Shown here: in pieces, positions 22,787 through 29,520 of the stretch | Layout: each line of letters starts with the position of its first letter | How positions within the stretch are numbered: the first letter of the stretch is position 1 | IMG/VR virus record: IMGVR_UViG_3300047319_000794 | Location: 1 to 62,834 of that record | Length of the DNA: 62,834 bases | Direction: 5' to 3' (one strand) | DNA from: a virus | Position numbers and translations under genes: made by a program | Notes under the pieces: model-generated | Seen by the model: the letters and a program-made list of their open reading frames with translations, nothing else | What the model was told of the DNA's origin: nothing | Database searches by the model: none

Positions 22787-23802
22787 GCCGCGCGTCCGAA
22801 CAGGTCGGCCGGATCGCGCTTCTTGGCGTTATTATCGAACGCCTCGAACGGCATCAGTTCGTAATAGCGTTTGATCGCCCATTTCGCGAACTCCCACAAC
22901 GGTTTATGGCCAACGCGTCCATTGTAGCCACCGAGAGGAAGCAGCCGCCTCTTGTCGCCGTAGACCATAGGGAATGGCCTGATGCCGAGCGCGATCATGC
23001 GGTTGAACCGGTAGAGGACGCTTTCCCAGGTTTCGTTCTTCCAATATCCGACGAGCATATAGGCCATGAGGTGGCGAGGCGGGATGCCTGCGGCCTCCAA
23101 CATATCGACGCCACGAAAGAACACAGCCTCGTCCTTGAGGTTGTCCCAGGCCGTGTAGAGACGCTTGTCTTTGAAGGAGTCGTCCCGGTAATCGACTGTC
23201 GCGATCGCCGCCGCTGCTGTTGGCGTCAGGTGCCGCACGTTGATCCCCTGGCTTAGACAGACCTTGAATTTGCCGGTGCGGATTTCCTCAATCCTCTCGC
23301 GCCAGGATTCTTCCGGCTGGCCGAAGAAATCGTTGTCGAGAAGGTGCAACGTTTTCGGGTGGTCGCCACCGCGCCAGATGTCCGCGATTGTGTTGGTTGA
23401 TCGCGGTTTTCCCTCCTTTGCCGGCACGACACAGAATTTGCACGAGAGGCGGCATCCGCGTTCCGTGAAGCCGAGCGACGGCGTGAACTCGGGGTAGATC
23501 GAATAGTCGTAGTGCTCGTATTCCGAGATTTCCATCAGGTTCTCGACCGTTTGGCTGTTGGTGGTGCCCGTTCCTCCAAGGATGGCGTTAGGCCACTCCG
23601 TCATGAACCTCTGCGTTTTGGCGGAACTGAATTTGAAAATCGCGGAACCGTAGATGACGTCGTAATCCGGCTCCCACAGGTCGCGATGAGCCTGATGCGT
23701 GAAATACACCTCATCGCCGCGCGCCTTGTGCCAGTGCGACAGTTTCATCAGCGCGAGGTTCGGCATCTTTCCGTCGATCTGGGTGAGTCGAACGGCGCTC
23801 AT
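22783..23802 (-). CDS. Phage radical SAM enzyme
   Basis: A 339-residue protein from ATG 23802, which overlaps the upstream stop. Cys117, Cys121 and Cys124 (GCRLSCKFCVVPAK) form the CxxxCxxC [4Fe-4S] site of radical SAM enzymes. The N-terminal 110 residues (VRLTQIDGKMPNLALMKLSH, then VYFTHQAH and DVIYGSAIFKF) resemble a cobalamin-binding-like fold seen in some family members. TLHLLDNDFFGQ and AYMLVGYWKNETWE lie in the barrel. It performs radical chemistry on an unknown substrate. Context with Mom-like, methyltransferase and GcrA-like genes suggests nucleic-acid or cofactor modification. Confidence 0.85.
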   Translation of the reverse strand: MSAVRLTQIDGKMPNLALMKLSHWHKARGDEVYFTHQAHRDLWEPDYDVIYGSAIFKFSSAKTQRFMTEWPNAILGGTGTTNSQTVENLMEISEYEHYDYSIYPEFTPSLGFTERGCRLSCKFCVVPAKEGKPRSTNTIADIWRGGDHPKTLHLLDNDFFGQPEESWRERIEEIRTGKFKVCLSQGINVRHLTPTAAAAIATVDYRDDSFKDKRLYTAWDNLKDEAVFFRGVDMLEAAGIPPRHLMAYMLVGYWKNETWESVLYRFNRMIALGIRPFPMVYGDKRRLLPLGGYNGRVGHKPLWEFAKWAIKRYYELMPFEAFDNNAKKRDPADLFGRAA

Positions 23803-24134
23803 CGGCGGTTGATCCTGGTCAACTTGTCGCACCACTCACACTTTGTGCGGGTGCGTTCGTCCAACCGTTTCATCTGCTCGTTGTAGGTGGCGTGAGCCTC
23901 ATGAAATCGATGATCACGAGATGTGAGCACCGATAGCACCCACATCGGATTCAACTTTTCATGACAGTCGCCGCAACCAACTTCGGCTTTCTTGTCGTCG
24001 ATGACGAACCGATCATGAGAGCACAGATCATATTGTCCGACCTCATAAGCGAATAGCAAAGTGCGGTCCTCCGGAAGCGGTTTTTTGAACCGAACCGGTA
24101 GGCGCTTGACGTGATCGGGGAGGTCATCGCTCAC
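23799..24134 (-). CDS. Small zinc-binding protein, 111 aa
   Basis: From GTG 24134 (GTGA overlap with the RusA gene). The protein has four conserved Cys groups: DLCSHDRFVIDD, VGCGDCHEKLNPMWVL and RTKCEWCDKLTRI. The pattern resembles a conserved small phage zinc protein with the GCGDC...LNPMWVL core, which I recall but cannot name. It sits between RusA and the radical SAM gene in the early block. Confidence 0.7.
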   Translation of the reverse strand: MSDDLPDHVKRLPVRFKKPLPEDRTLLFAYEVGQYDLCSHDRFVIDDKKAEVGCGDCHEKLNPMWVLSVLTSRDHRFHEAHATYNEQMKRLDERTRTKCEWCDKLTRINRR

Positions 24135-24622
24135 TTCCACAATTCCAGTCCGTGAGCCTTCTTAACGCTCAATCCACCCGGTTTCGGTGCCGGTCTCCCG
24201 CGATAACTCACGACCTTCGCTGGCTTCCGCACACCATCCATCTCAGGCAGCGGCCAGAACGCCAGCATGCAATCGTCTCGATGCGCCGGAATGATGGTTA
24301 CGCGGTTCTGGTTTCCATCGTTGCTGATCAGATGCGTGCTCTGACAAAGATCGAGCAACGGCTTGAGGAAGTTGTCGGTATCCATGCGCGTGATCGGAAC
24401 CTCGACCGCAACGTTAAACCGGCACACGATCTCCGGCACGCCAACGATCTGCGTCTTGAGCAACCATCCGGCCCGGTCACGCCACTCCTTGTATTCTGGC
24501 GTGAGGTTCCGCTTGCCCTTCTTCGTAAGGCGGCGCTGAAACATGCGGTTGGCCGATGGCGGACGCGGAACCGTCACGACCACCGTTGGGCCGGTGAAGG
24601 TCCGCGCCTCGGGGGCGCTCAT
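24131..24622 (-). CDS. rusA: RusA-like Holliday junction resolvase
   Basis: A 163-residue protein. RusA features are PPSANRMFQRR at 21-31, TPEYKEWRDRAGWLL at 41-55, and the catalytic cluster DTDNFLKPLLDLC at 81-93 with a further Asp in NDGN at 101-104. This supplies the acidic and Lys residues that bind metal in RusA. The C-terminal 40 residues are extra and basic (RGRPAPKPGGLSVKKAHG). It resolves branched DNA before packaging or during recombination with the Sak4-like protein. Start and stop overlap its neighbours. Confidence 0.85.
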   Translation of the reverse strand: MSAPEARTFTGPTVVVTVPRPPSANRMFQRRLTKKGKRNLTPEYKEWRDRAGWLLKTQIVGVPEIVCRFNVAVEVPITRMDTDNFLKPLLDLCQSTHLISNDGNQNRVTIIPAHRDDCMLAFWPLPEMDGVRKPAKVVSYRGRPAPKPGGLSVKKAHGLELWK

Positions 24623-24927
24623 GCCGCATCACCCAATAGCCGTTTCAAACGCTCAATCTCTTCCATCCTCTCGTGCGCCACCTGACCAGGAGACTTTCCC
24701 TCGCGGCGTCGCATGGTCAGAACAAACCATCCTTCATCCGCGCGGTGGACATTCCATTCGACATAGTTAATACCGCCGTCTTTATGGAACTGATCCACGA
24801 TACCTTCAGCGAAAACGCGAACCGCTGATCCTGCGAACGTCACCTCCATGCCACGCTCATCGGCATGCAATTCCTTCAGATGGACCTCCGGTGGCGCGTA
24901 TTCACAGGAAGTTAGATGGAGGCTCAT
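24619..24927 (-). CDS. Small early protein, 102 aa
   Basis: A 102-residue protein. The N-terminal two thirds is beta-rich (GMEVTFAGSAVRVFAEGIVD, NYVEWNVHRADEGWFVLTM), followed by a charged helix. It has one Cys. Coupled to the 63-residue gene upstream by ATGA. No family is recognised; it may be a host-takeover protein, as is usual in this early position. Confidence 0.6.
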   Translation of the reverse strand: MSLHLTSCEYAPPEVHLKELHADERGMEVTFAGSAVRVFAEGIVDQFHKDGGINYVEWNVHRADEGWFVLTMRRREGKSPGQVAHERMEEIERLKRLLGDAA

Positions 24928-25115
24928 GCGACCCTCCCCAGTGTCGCCGCGCGCCCGGTCTCGGAGAACCAGATTTCAAGTTTCGCCAATGCCTTTCTGT
25001 GCGCTGCGTCGCCGTTTTTCAGCGTCCTGGAGTGGTCTGAGTCCCACTGCTTCACCAACGCGTCCGGAGATGCACCGATTGCAACGGCGCTCTTGGATTT
25101 GGCTTTACTGCTCAT
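24924..25115 (-). CDS. Small helical early protein, 63 aa
   Basis: A 63-residue basic, helical protein (MSSKAKSKSAVAIGASPDAL, then HRKALAKLEIWFSETGRA) with starts and stops overlapping both neighbours (ATGA). No cysteine or membrane segment. Function unknown. Confidence 0.55.
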   Translation of the reverse strand: MSSKAKSKSAVAIGASPDALVKQWDSDHSRTLKNGDAAHRKALAKLEIWFSETGRAATLGRVA

Positions 25116-25489
25116 GCGACCATATCCTCAGGGTACACAGGCAACGGCAGCAACAGCGCCGGATCCTGGAACGCTTTCCACTGCCGTCGCGCGCCGACAA
25201 CAAGCCGGAGCATCGGGAGGCATGCTTCGGCATGATCCTGAAAGTCCTCAACCTGTCCACCATAGATGTAGCCTTGGCAGTTTGCGCTGAGCCAATCCGT
25301 GATGACGTGACAATGCTCACACGTCTTGGCGCTGAATCCGCGCCCGTTACTCACGCCAGAGGCGTACCAATAGCGATCTCCTGTCGCGATAAAACGCCCG
25401 CACTCGCCACAAGCATGAGATTTTCGGGCAAGCCGTTGACGCTCGCGCCAACCAATCGTCGGCCCATCGCCAAAGTCGATCATGCACAT
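25112..25489 (-). CDS. Zinc-ribbon protein of a conserved phage family, 125 aa
   Basis: A 125-residue protein beginning MCMIDFGDGPTIGWRERQRL and continuing KSHACGECGRFIATGDRYWY, then AKTCEHCHVITDWLSANC and GQVEDFQDHAEACL. The two CxxC pairs form a zinc ribbon. I recognise the MCMIDF...ARKSH.CGECG core as a family common in phages and prophages, with no known function. GAGGGAG precedes the ATG. Confidence 0.78.
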   Translation of the reverse strand: MCMIDFGDGPTIGWRERQRLARKSHACGECGRFIATGDRYWYASGVSNGRGFSAKTCEHCHVITDWLSANCQGYIYGGQVEDFQDHAEACLPMLRLVVGARRQWKAFQDPALLLPLPVYPEDMVA

Positions 25490-25493
25490 CGCG

Positions 25494-25895
25494 TCAACTC
25501 CCTCTACGCAACATCACCCGTGCCGCCCGTCGTTCCAAAGGAATCCCCGGCGATCCTGGGGGTTGATAAAGAGCGCCGGGGATTGAGTTTGGTAGTCGGG
25601 AGGAAACGTGTCCGATAACGCCAGGACGATATGGCGACGGGCCGCGCGAGGGGCGCGCGACCAATGAGGAACCGCCCCGCCCGACGCCCAAAACGTCCGC
25701 CAGCGGAGCGGTTGACGCTGGCCCGGTCCAAAAGGCCGCGTTTGGGAAATCACGCCGGCAGCCGTTTGCTTCAGCTTCGCGCGCCGGCTCACATCCTGTC
25801 GCACGCAACGGACAGGCACGTCCTCCAATAGACATCCTGGCCAATGCCGCCTGGATCGGTTGGAGCGAGGCTTGGGGGCAAAGGGGCTTGTTCAT
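25494..25895 (-). CDS. Uncertain coding frame, 133 aa or 104 aa in the alternative frame
   Basis: The ATG at 25895 is coupled to the 25-residue gene (TGATG), which favours this frame (MNKPLCPQASLQPIQAALAR at the start). But a second open frame, 25514-25828, reads more like a protein (WRTFWASGGAVPHWSRAP, HIVLALSDTFPPDY). Both are open and the codon use does not settle it. The region clearly codes for something, as the interval would otherwise be a 400-base gap in a tight block. A frameshift or a decayed gene is also possible. Confidence 0.35.
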   Translation of the reverse strand: MNKPLCPQASLQPIQAALARMSIGGRACPLRATGCEPAREAEANGCRRDFPNAAFWTGPASTAPLADVLGVGRGGSSLVARPSRGPSPYRPGVIGHVSSRLPNSIPGALYQPPGSPGIPLERRAARVMLRRGS

Positions 25896-25972
25896 CACAG
25901 CCGCCACATCACGACGGGATACGCGACGCACAGCAGCAGCCACGCGGCGGCGATGAGGGCGACGGTCATCAT
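25895..25972 (-). CDS. Micro membrane protein, 25 aa
   Basis: The ATG at 25972 overlaps the stop of the next gene upstream (ATGA), and the stop at 25895 overlaps a following ATG (TGATG). The product is a single membrane segment (VALIAAAWLLLCVAYPVVM). Coupling on both sides is the only support. Such short membrane peptides are common in early phage regions. Confidence 0.5.
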   Translation of the reverse strand: MMTVALIAAAWLLLCVAYPVVMWRL

Positions 25973-26169
25973 GCGAACACCATCAGCGCCGCGTTACCGG
26001 GAACGACCATCACGTCCGCATCGTCAACACCGTACCGGAGGCGCACGAGGCCGCACGGCAATATCTCGATCTCGATCAGGTCTGTGGTGAGGTCATGCCG
26101 CAGGGTCACCACATCGCCCACGCGCAACTGGCAAGCGAACCGAAGCTCGAGCATTGTGATCGGAGGCAT
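25969..26169 (-). CDS. Small early protein, SH3-like beta pattern
   Basis: The frame is open from GTG 26241. I place the start at ATG 26169, with ATG 26154 as another choice; none has a good ribosome site. The folded part (MLELRFACQLRVGDVVTLRH, then IEIEILPCGLVRLRYG and VMVVPGNAALMVFA) looks like a compact beta barrel. It is the first leftward gene after the small RNA region and is coupled to the 25-residue gene. Function unknown. Confidence 0.55.
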   Translation of the reverse strand: MPPITMLELRFACQLRVGDVVTLRHDLTTDLIEIEILPCGLVRLRYGVDDADVMVVPGNAALMVFA

Positions 26170-26268
26170 CGGCGCGGGGATGAGGCAGGCGGGCAGCGGG
26201 GTCACGACACCACCGCAACGGCTATGTATGCTACCGTACACGCATTAAAAAAATTCGTTGATGGGGAC

Positions 26269-26297
26269 TTGGAATTTTGTTCGGTAGCGAATATAAT
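26269..26297 (+). promoter_or_regulatory. Rightward sigma-70-like promoter of the small RNA
   Basis: TTGGAA (26269-26274), a 17-base spacer and a perfect TATAAT (26292-26297). The inverted repeat TTCG-GTAG-CGAA (26280-26291) abuts the -10 box and may be a control site. Transcription would start near 26304. No rightward protein gene follows before a strong terminator. Confidence 0.7.
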
Positions 26298-26303
26298 ACA
26301 ACA

Positions 26304-26381
26304 CGCAGCCTCGGAGTTATCCCCCGAAGCTCGCGTTGAAACCCCAACCTCAGCCGCGCTCTTCGGAGCGCGGCCTTTTTC
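26304..26381 (+). ncRNA. Candidate small structured RNA (~78 nt)
   Basis: The transcript from the promoter at 26269-26297 would end at the terminator at 26353-26381. A first hairpin pairs CGC, AGC and TCGG (26304-26314) with CCGA, GCT and GCG (26324-26335), with single-base bulges. A short unpaired stretch with CCCCAACCT (26342-26350) follows, then the terminator hairpin. There is no ORF of note. This layout, promoter, two hairpins, single-stranded linker, intrinsic terminator, is that of a bacterial or phage antisense RNA. The surrounding 26170-26576 has no protein gene I can support. Confidence 0.6.
26353..26381 (+). terminator. Rho-independent terminator with UUCG loop
   Basis: GCCGCGCTC (26353-26361), loop TTCG, GAGCGCGGC (26366-26374), then CTTTTTCTT. 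A perfect nine-base stem capped by a stable UUCG tetraloop and followed by a T-run only on the plus strand. It is the clearest terminator in the window. Confidence 0.9.
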
Positions 26382-26576
26382 TTGACCGATAGTATGGGGA
26401 TTCGCAAGGCACGCGTCAACACCGGGTCCGAATGTTTCGAAACCGGTGGGGCGTATTCCGAGAGCGATATTCTTGGTCATGACGTTGAAACCCTTTATCC
26501 CGCCGCGTTTGGTCGCGGTTCGGGTAGACTAGGCGTCACCGGGAGGCGGGCGGTCCGCGCGGGAGGACGGGGAAGG

Positions 26577-26669
26577 TCATGTCAGCACCGTGATCGCGAC
26601 CCACATGACGAACGCAGCCGTCGACGCGAGGAGAAGGGCGAAGGCGAACGCGGGGAGGAGGAGTTTCAT
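26577..26669 (-). CDS. Micro membrane protein after the Cro-like gene, 30 aa
   Basis: The ATG at 26669 overlaps the Cro-like gene's stop (ATGA). The product (MKLLLPAFAFALLLASTAAF, then VMWVAITVLT) is almost fully hydrophobic. It could be an inner-membrane peptide or a cleaved signal. The support is the coupling and the clear hydrophobic pattern. Two 14-codon frames and one longer frame that follow it are not convincing. Confidence 0.5.
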   Translation of the reverse strand: MKLLLPAFAFALLLASTAAFVMWVAITVLT

Positions 26670-26869
26670 GCGTCGACCTTATCGGGCGGGACAAAGTCGC
26701 CAGCCCGCACCGCGCCGTCTGTTACCTCTTCTATCCGCGCCACGGCGATCACGCCAGGCCTGCGGCGACCATTCACCCAACCGTGCACCGTGGTGACGCC
26801 TTCCCCTATACTGGCCGCGAAAGCCGTTAGGGTCAGATTGTTGGCCTTGAGGTATTCAGCGATCGTCAT
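26666..26869 (-). CDS. Cro/CI-like HTH repressor
   Basis: A 67-residue protein from ATG 26869 (GAAGGT seven bases upstream). It has an XRE/Cro helix-turn-helix: MTIAEYLKANNLTLTAFAAS, then IGEGVTTVHGWVNGRRRPG and VARIEEVTDGAV. This is the length and pattern of small Cro-type proteins. It is the first leftward gene, facing the rightward early operon across a region with three repeated operators, which it probably binds. A Cro-like switch without an integrase may set replication mode or timing and not lysogeny. Confidence 0.85.
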   Translation of the reverse strand: MTIAEYLKANNLTLTAFAASIGEGVTTVHGWVNGRRRPGVIAVARIEEVTDGAVRAGDFVPPDKVDA

Positions 26870-26878
26870 GGGCGCACC

Positions 26879-26967
26879 TTCGCACCATGCGAATTTCACG
26901 TCAAGCCTATTTTCTTCGCGAAATGCGGAAATTTCCTGTTGACCTACCATTCGCGCTATGCGAAGGT
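26879..26967. promoter_or_regulatory. Divergent control region with three operators
   Basis: Three 15-base inverted repeats TTCGC-N5-GCGAA: 26879-26893 and 26950-26964 are perfect, 26915-26929 has one mismatch (GCGGA). Their centres are 36 and 35 bases apart. TTGACG read leftward (26899-26904) and TTGACC read rightward (26939-26944) are each followed by the outer operator and then GAAGGT at the same spacing, so the two arms are a 30-base inverted pair. TTGAC fits a -35 box; no good -10 is seen. The Cro-like protein is the likely ligand. Confidence 0.75.
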
Positions 26968-26993
26968 TGCTCCAACACCAACGGAGCCGCCCG

Positions 26994-27299
26994 ATGCTCT
27001 ATCTCTCCTCCCCTGAAGCCGCCCCCGCCGCCTCGTCGTGCGCCGCGCCAAAGCCGCTGACCCTCGTGTGCGATCGCTGCGAGGACGGCACGCGCTGGAC
27101 CTCGCGGCATGGCGGGAATGACCCCGATGTGTGGCCAATAGGGCGCTGCGAGACGTGCGACGGCACCGGCCTCGTCCCGATCCATTGCGAGGCGTGCTGG
27201 GAGCCGGCCGTCCGCGTGTTCGAGGGCAACCCGCTGTGCATGGCGCACTTCGAGGAATGGTCGGCGGACGCGCTGAGTATGGCGGAGGATTGCCCGTGA
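26994..27299 (+). CDS. Small zinc-finger protein, first gene of the rightward operon
   Basis: From ATG 26994 with GGAG upstream; 101 residues. The protein has four Cys pairs: LVCDRCEDGTRW, GRCETCDGTGLVPIHCEACW. This is a DnaJ-like or zinc-ribbon pattern (CETCDGTG resembles the CxxCxGxG motif). It is the first product of the rightward operon under the divergent operators, so it is probably made at once after infection. Ends in GTGA overlap with the next gene. Confidence 0.72.
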   Translation: MLYLSSPEAAPAASSCAAPKPLTLVCDRCEDGTRWTSRHGGNDPDVWPIGRCETCDGTGLVPIHCEACWEPAVRVFEGNPLCMAHFEEWSADALSMAEDCP

Positions 27300-27517
27300 A
27301 CACCCTATCCAAATTCCAAACGGCCACCATCATCTCGCAATTGTCCGAGATCGAGCGGTTCGTCACCCAGATGCAATCTCTCAATTCCGAGGCAGCGCGG
27401 GAGATGTGTCGCGGGTATGCGTTCACCAGGATTCGCGACATTCGGCAGGCGTTGCTCGGTGTCGCTCTGACGGACATCGAGGTCGAGGCGCCGGTTCTCG
27501 CGGAAGTGGGGGAATGA
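27296..27517 (+). CDS. Small early protein, 73 aa
   Basis: The GTG at 27296 overlaps the previous stop (GTGA). The 73-residue product is helical (VNTLSKFQTATIISQLSEIE, then AREMCRGYAFTRIRDIRQAL) with an acidic C-terminus. Longer upstream readings are in shadow sequence. No family is recognised. Confidence 0.6.
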   Translation: MNTLSKFQTATIISQLSEIERFVTQMQSLNSEAAREMCRGYAFTRIRDIRQALLGVALTDIEVEAPVLAEVGE

Positions 27518-27717
27518 GACGCTCGATGATCTTTGCCGCAGAAGGTGAGGTGAGCGAGCATGACTTAGACGGAGAGATTGAGGACGGCGAGGACTGCGGC
27601 CGATGGGACAACAGCCAGTTCGTTGATCAATGCTCGAAGGCGGGCAGCGAAGAATGCGATTGGATTTGCCCATACGGTTACGTGGCGACCGTAAAAAGAA
27701 GGAGACGCACATCATGA
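27514..27717 (+). CDS. Small acidic Cys-containing protein, 67 aa
   Basis: The ATG at 27514 overlaps the previous stop (ATGA). The product is strongly acidic (EVSEHDLDGEIEDGEDCGRW) with scattered Cys (ECDWICPYGYV) and a basic tail. It may be a DNA-mimic or inhibitor protein of the early type. No family is recognised. Confidence 0.55.
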   Translation: MRRSMIFAAEGEVSEHDLDGEIEDGEDCGRWDNSQFVDQCSKAGSEECDWICPYGYVATVKRRRRTS

Positions 27718-27896
27718 CCCGCCCCGACCTCGAAGACGCCATCTACGAAACTCTGATGGACACCTGCGACATGGACATCGGCTTCCGCGACTACGCCCGC
27801 GCGATCGTCATGATGCTGGAGACGAAGGGCGTTGTGCGGTGCGAGGCAGATGCGGAGATGGTGGCTGAGCGGATTGCGATCGAGGGGTTGCGGTAA
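27714..27896 (+). CDS. Small helical protein, 60 aa
   Basis: The ATG at 27714 overlaps the previous stop, with GAAGGAG upstream. The product (MTRPDLEDAIYETLMDTCDM, then YARAIVMMLETKG) is helical and acidic. It lies just before the recombination ATPase. No family is recognised. Confidence 0.6.
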   Translation: MTRPDLEDAIYETLMDTCDMDIGFRDYARAIVMMLETKGVVRCEADAEMVAERIAIEGLR

Positions 27897-27950
27897 TGGG
27901 AAGTCGAGCCGGCTCGATGAAACGATTGTAAAATACAAGGAGAAAGTGTG

Positions 27951-28880
27951 ATGCCTGATGGTATGCAAACGAAACCGCGGCGCGGAAAACTTCTCGCGGT
28001 GGCACCTGAGATGGTCGAACCGAAAAAGCCGAAAGTCCTGATCTATGGGCCGCCCGGTGTCGGTAAGACATGGGCCGCGCTGGATTTTCCCGGCGTATAC
28101 TATTTCGACCACGAACGCGGTGCTGATCTGAACCACTACCGTACCAAGCTGCAAAGCGCGGGTGGCGTCTATTTCGGGCCGGATCAAGGCAGCCTGGATA
28201 TGGAAACTGTGATCGGTCAGGTGCAGGCGTTGGCGACGGAGCCCCACGAACACAAGACCATGGTGTTCGACAGCATCACGAAACTGTTCAACACCGCGAT
28301 TTCCGAGGAATCGGATAGGATCATCGGCAAGGGGTTCAAGGATGAATTTGGGGCCTCGAAAAAGCCGGTGGTGCGTCAGATGGCGCGGCTTGTTCGTTGG
28401 GTAAACGCCGCCGACATGAACGCGGTTTTCATCTGTCATCAAAAAGAGCTTTGGGGCAAAGACGACAAAGGCCAGCGTGAGGCAATTGGCTGGACGTTCG
28501 ATGGATGGGAAAAGCTGGAATACGAACTGCACCTTATCCTTCGCATCAGCAAGATCGGTAATGGCGAGTCGTCCAAACGATGGGCGCATATCGGCAAATC
28601 GCGCCTGACCGGTTTTCCCGAAGGCCAGCGCTTCGATTGGTCCTATGCCGACTTTGCTGAGCGGTATGGCCGCGACGTGATCGAGCGCGAGACAAAGCAA
28701 ATGATCCTCGCGACGGAAGAACAGGTGGCGGAAGTCAATCGCCTTCTCGAAACCGTAAAGGTATCCGACGATTTCGCGGAGAAATGCTTCAAAAAAGCCG
28801 GTGTCGAGGATTGGCCGGAGATGGAATCGGATACCATCGCCAAAGTTGTCGAGGCGCTAAAAGCCAAGCTGGCCGCTTAA
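27951..28880 (+). CDS. Sak4-like RecA-fold ATPase
   Basis: A 309-residue protein from ATG 27951 with AAGGAG eight bases upstream. Walker A is GPPGVGKT at 33-40, preceded by PKVLIYGP. Walker B is TMVFDSIT at 103-110. A sensor-like motif with FICHQKELW follows. This matches Sak4-type phage single-strand annealing or RecA-like proteins, which pair with an SSB. The C-terminal helical part (ETKQMILATEEQVAEVNRLL) is an added domain. The SSB-like gene is next, as in other Sak4 modules. It probably drives recombination-dependent replication or repair. Confidence 0.85.
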   Translation: MPDGMQTKPRRGKLLAVAPEMVEPKKPKVLIYGPPGVGKTWAALDFPGVYYFDHERGADLNHYRTKLQSAGGVYFGPDQGSLDMETVIGQVQALATEPHEHKTMVFDSITKLFNTAISEESDRIIGKGFKDEFGASKKPVVRQMARLVRWVNAADMNAVFICHQKELWGKDDKGQREAIGWTFDGWEKLEYELHLILRISKIGNGESSKRWAHIGKSRLTGFPEGQRFDWSYADFAERYGRDVIERETKQMILATEEQVAEVNRLLETVKVSDDFAEKCFKKAGVEDWPEMESDTIAKVVEALKAKLAA

Positions 28881-28900
28881 TCTAACAGAGGAACTATACC

Positions 28901-29365
28901 ATGAAGTTCAAGCCCGTTTCCGAACAGGAAGCTGATGCTCAGTCCGCCAATCTATGGCCGGATGGGGAATACGATTTCGAGGTCAAGGTGGCCGAGGAAA
29001 AAGAGGCCAAGAGCGGCAATGACATGTTCGCGCTGGAACTCTGGATCTTCGATGATGGAGGCGGAAGGAAGAACGTTTTCGATTATCTTGTGCTGAGTGA
29101 GAAATCAGCCTGGAAGCTGCGGCACTTCGCATCGTCTTGCGGCATGATTCTTCAATACGAAGGCGGCGCGATGATGGCAGGCGAAATGGAAGGCCGCACC
29201 GGTCGCTGTACGATTGGCACACAACCGGCAAAAGATGGTTACGCGGCGAAGAATGTCGTGCGCGGGTATGTGAAGGCATCTGGAGCCGCACCAGTTACGC
29301 AGCGGCCGCCAGCGCAGAGGGTAAAAGCTCCGGCGGGTGACATCGACGACGAAATTCCATTTTGA
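28901..29365 (+). CDS. SSB-like protein (DUF669 type)
   Basis: A 154-residue protein with a strong ribosome site (GAGGAAC). It has an OB-like beta core (YDFEVKVAEEKEAKSGNDMF, ALELWIFDDGGGRKNVFDYL) and ends in the acidic tail DIDDEIPF. Such a tail recruits other replication proteins to SSB. The DUF669-type core beside a Sak4-like gene is a known phage pairing. It coats single-stranded DNA during recombination and replication. Confidence 0.82.
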   Translation: MKFKPVSEQEADAQSANLWPDGEYDFEVKVAEEKEAKSGNDMFALELWIFDDGGGRKNVFDYLVLSEKSAWKLRHFASSCGMILQYEGGAMMAGEMEGRTGRCTIGTQPAKDGYAAKNVVRGYVKASGAAPVTQRPPAQRVKAPAGDIDDEIPF

Positions 29366-29520
29366 TGTCCCCCCCCGGCCCGCCGCTCCGGCGCTTCCTG
29401 GCCTCCGTCGCGATCGGTGTCGTGCTCGCCTGCGCCTATTGGTGGGGGATGGAGAATATCCCCGTCGCGATGCTGGCGGAGGCCGACGCGGCGGCGCCTT
29501 ATGACGCGAGGGGAAGGTGA
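29365..29520 (+). CDS. Small membrane protein, 51 aa
   Basis: The ATG at 29365 shares a base with the SSB gene's stop, and its own stop overlaps the next ATG (both TGATG). The protein has one membrane helix (FLASVAIGVVLACAYWWGM) and a short acidic tail. It may work with the two-helix protein that follows. Function unknown. Confidence 0.6.
   Translation: MSPPGPPLRRFLASVAIGVVLACAYWWGMENIPVAMLAEADAAAPYDARGR

Noticed and set aside
26202-26480. A 92-codon leftward frame (MTKNIALGIRPTG start) with a fair ribosome site
   Set aside because: It runs antisense through the promoter, hairpin and terminator of the small RNA; those elements explain the sequence better, and the translation has no protein-like pattern past the first 20 residues.
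26521-26579. Two 14-codon frames coupled in series after the 30-residue membrane peptide
   Set aside because: Pro-rich, very short and without hydrophobic or charged pattern; coupling alone is insufficient.
27893-27929. An 11-codon frame between two rightward genes
   Set aside because: Too short; the gap is simply a leader to the Sak4-like gene, which has its own ribosome site.
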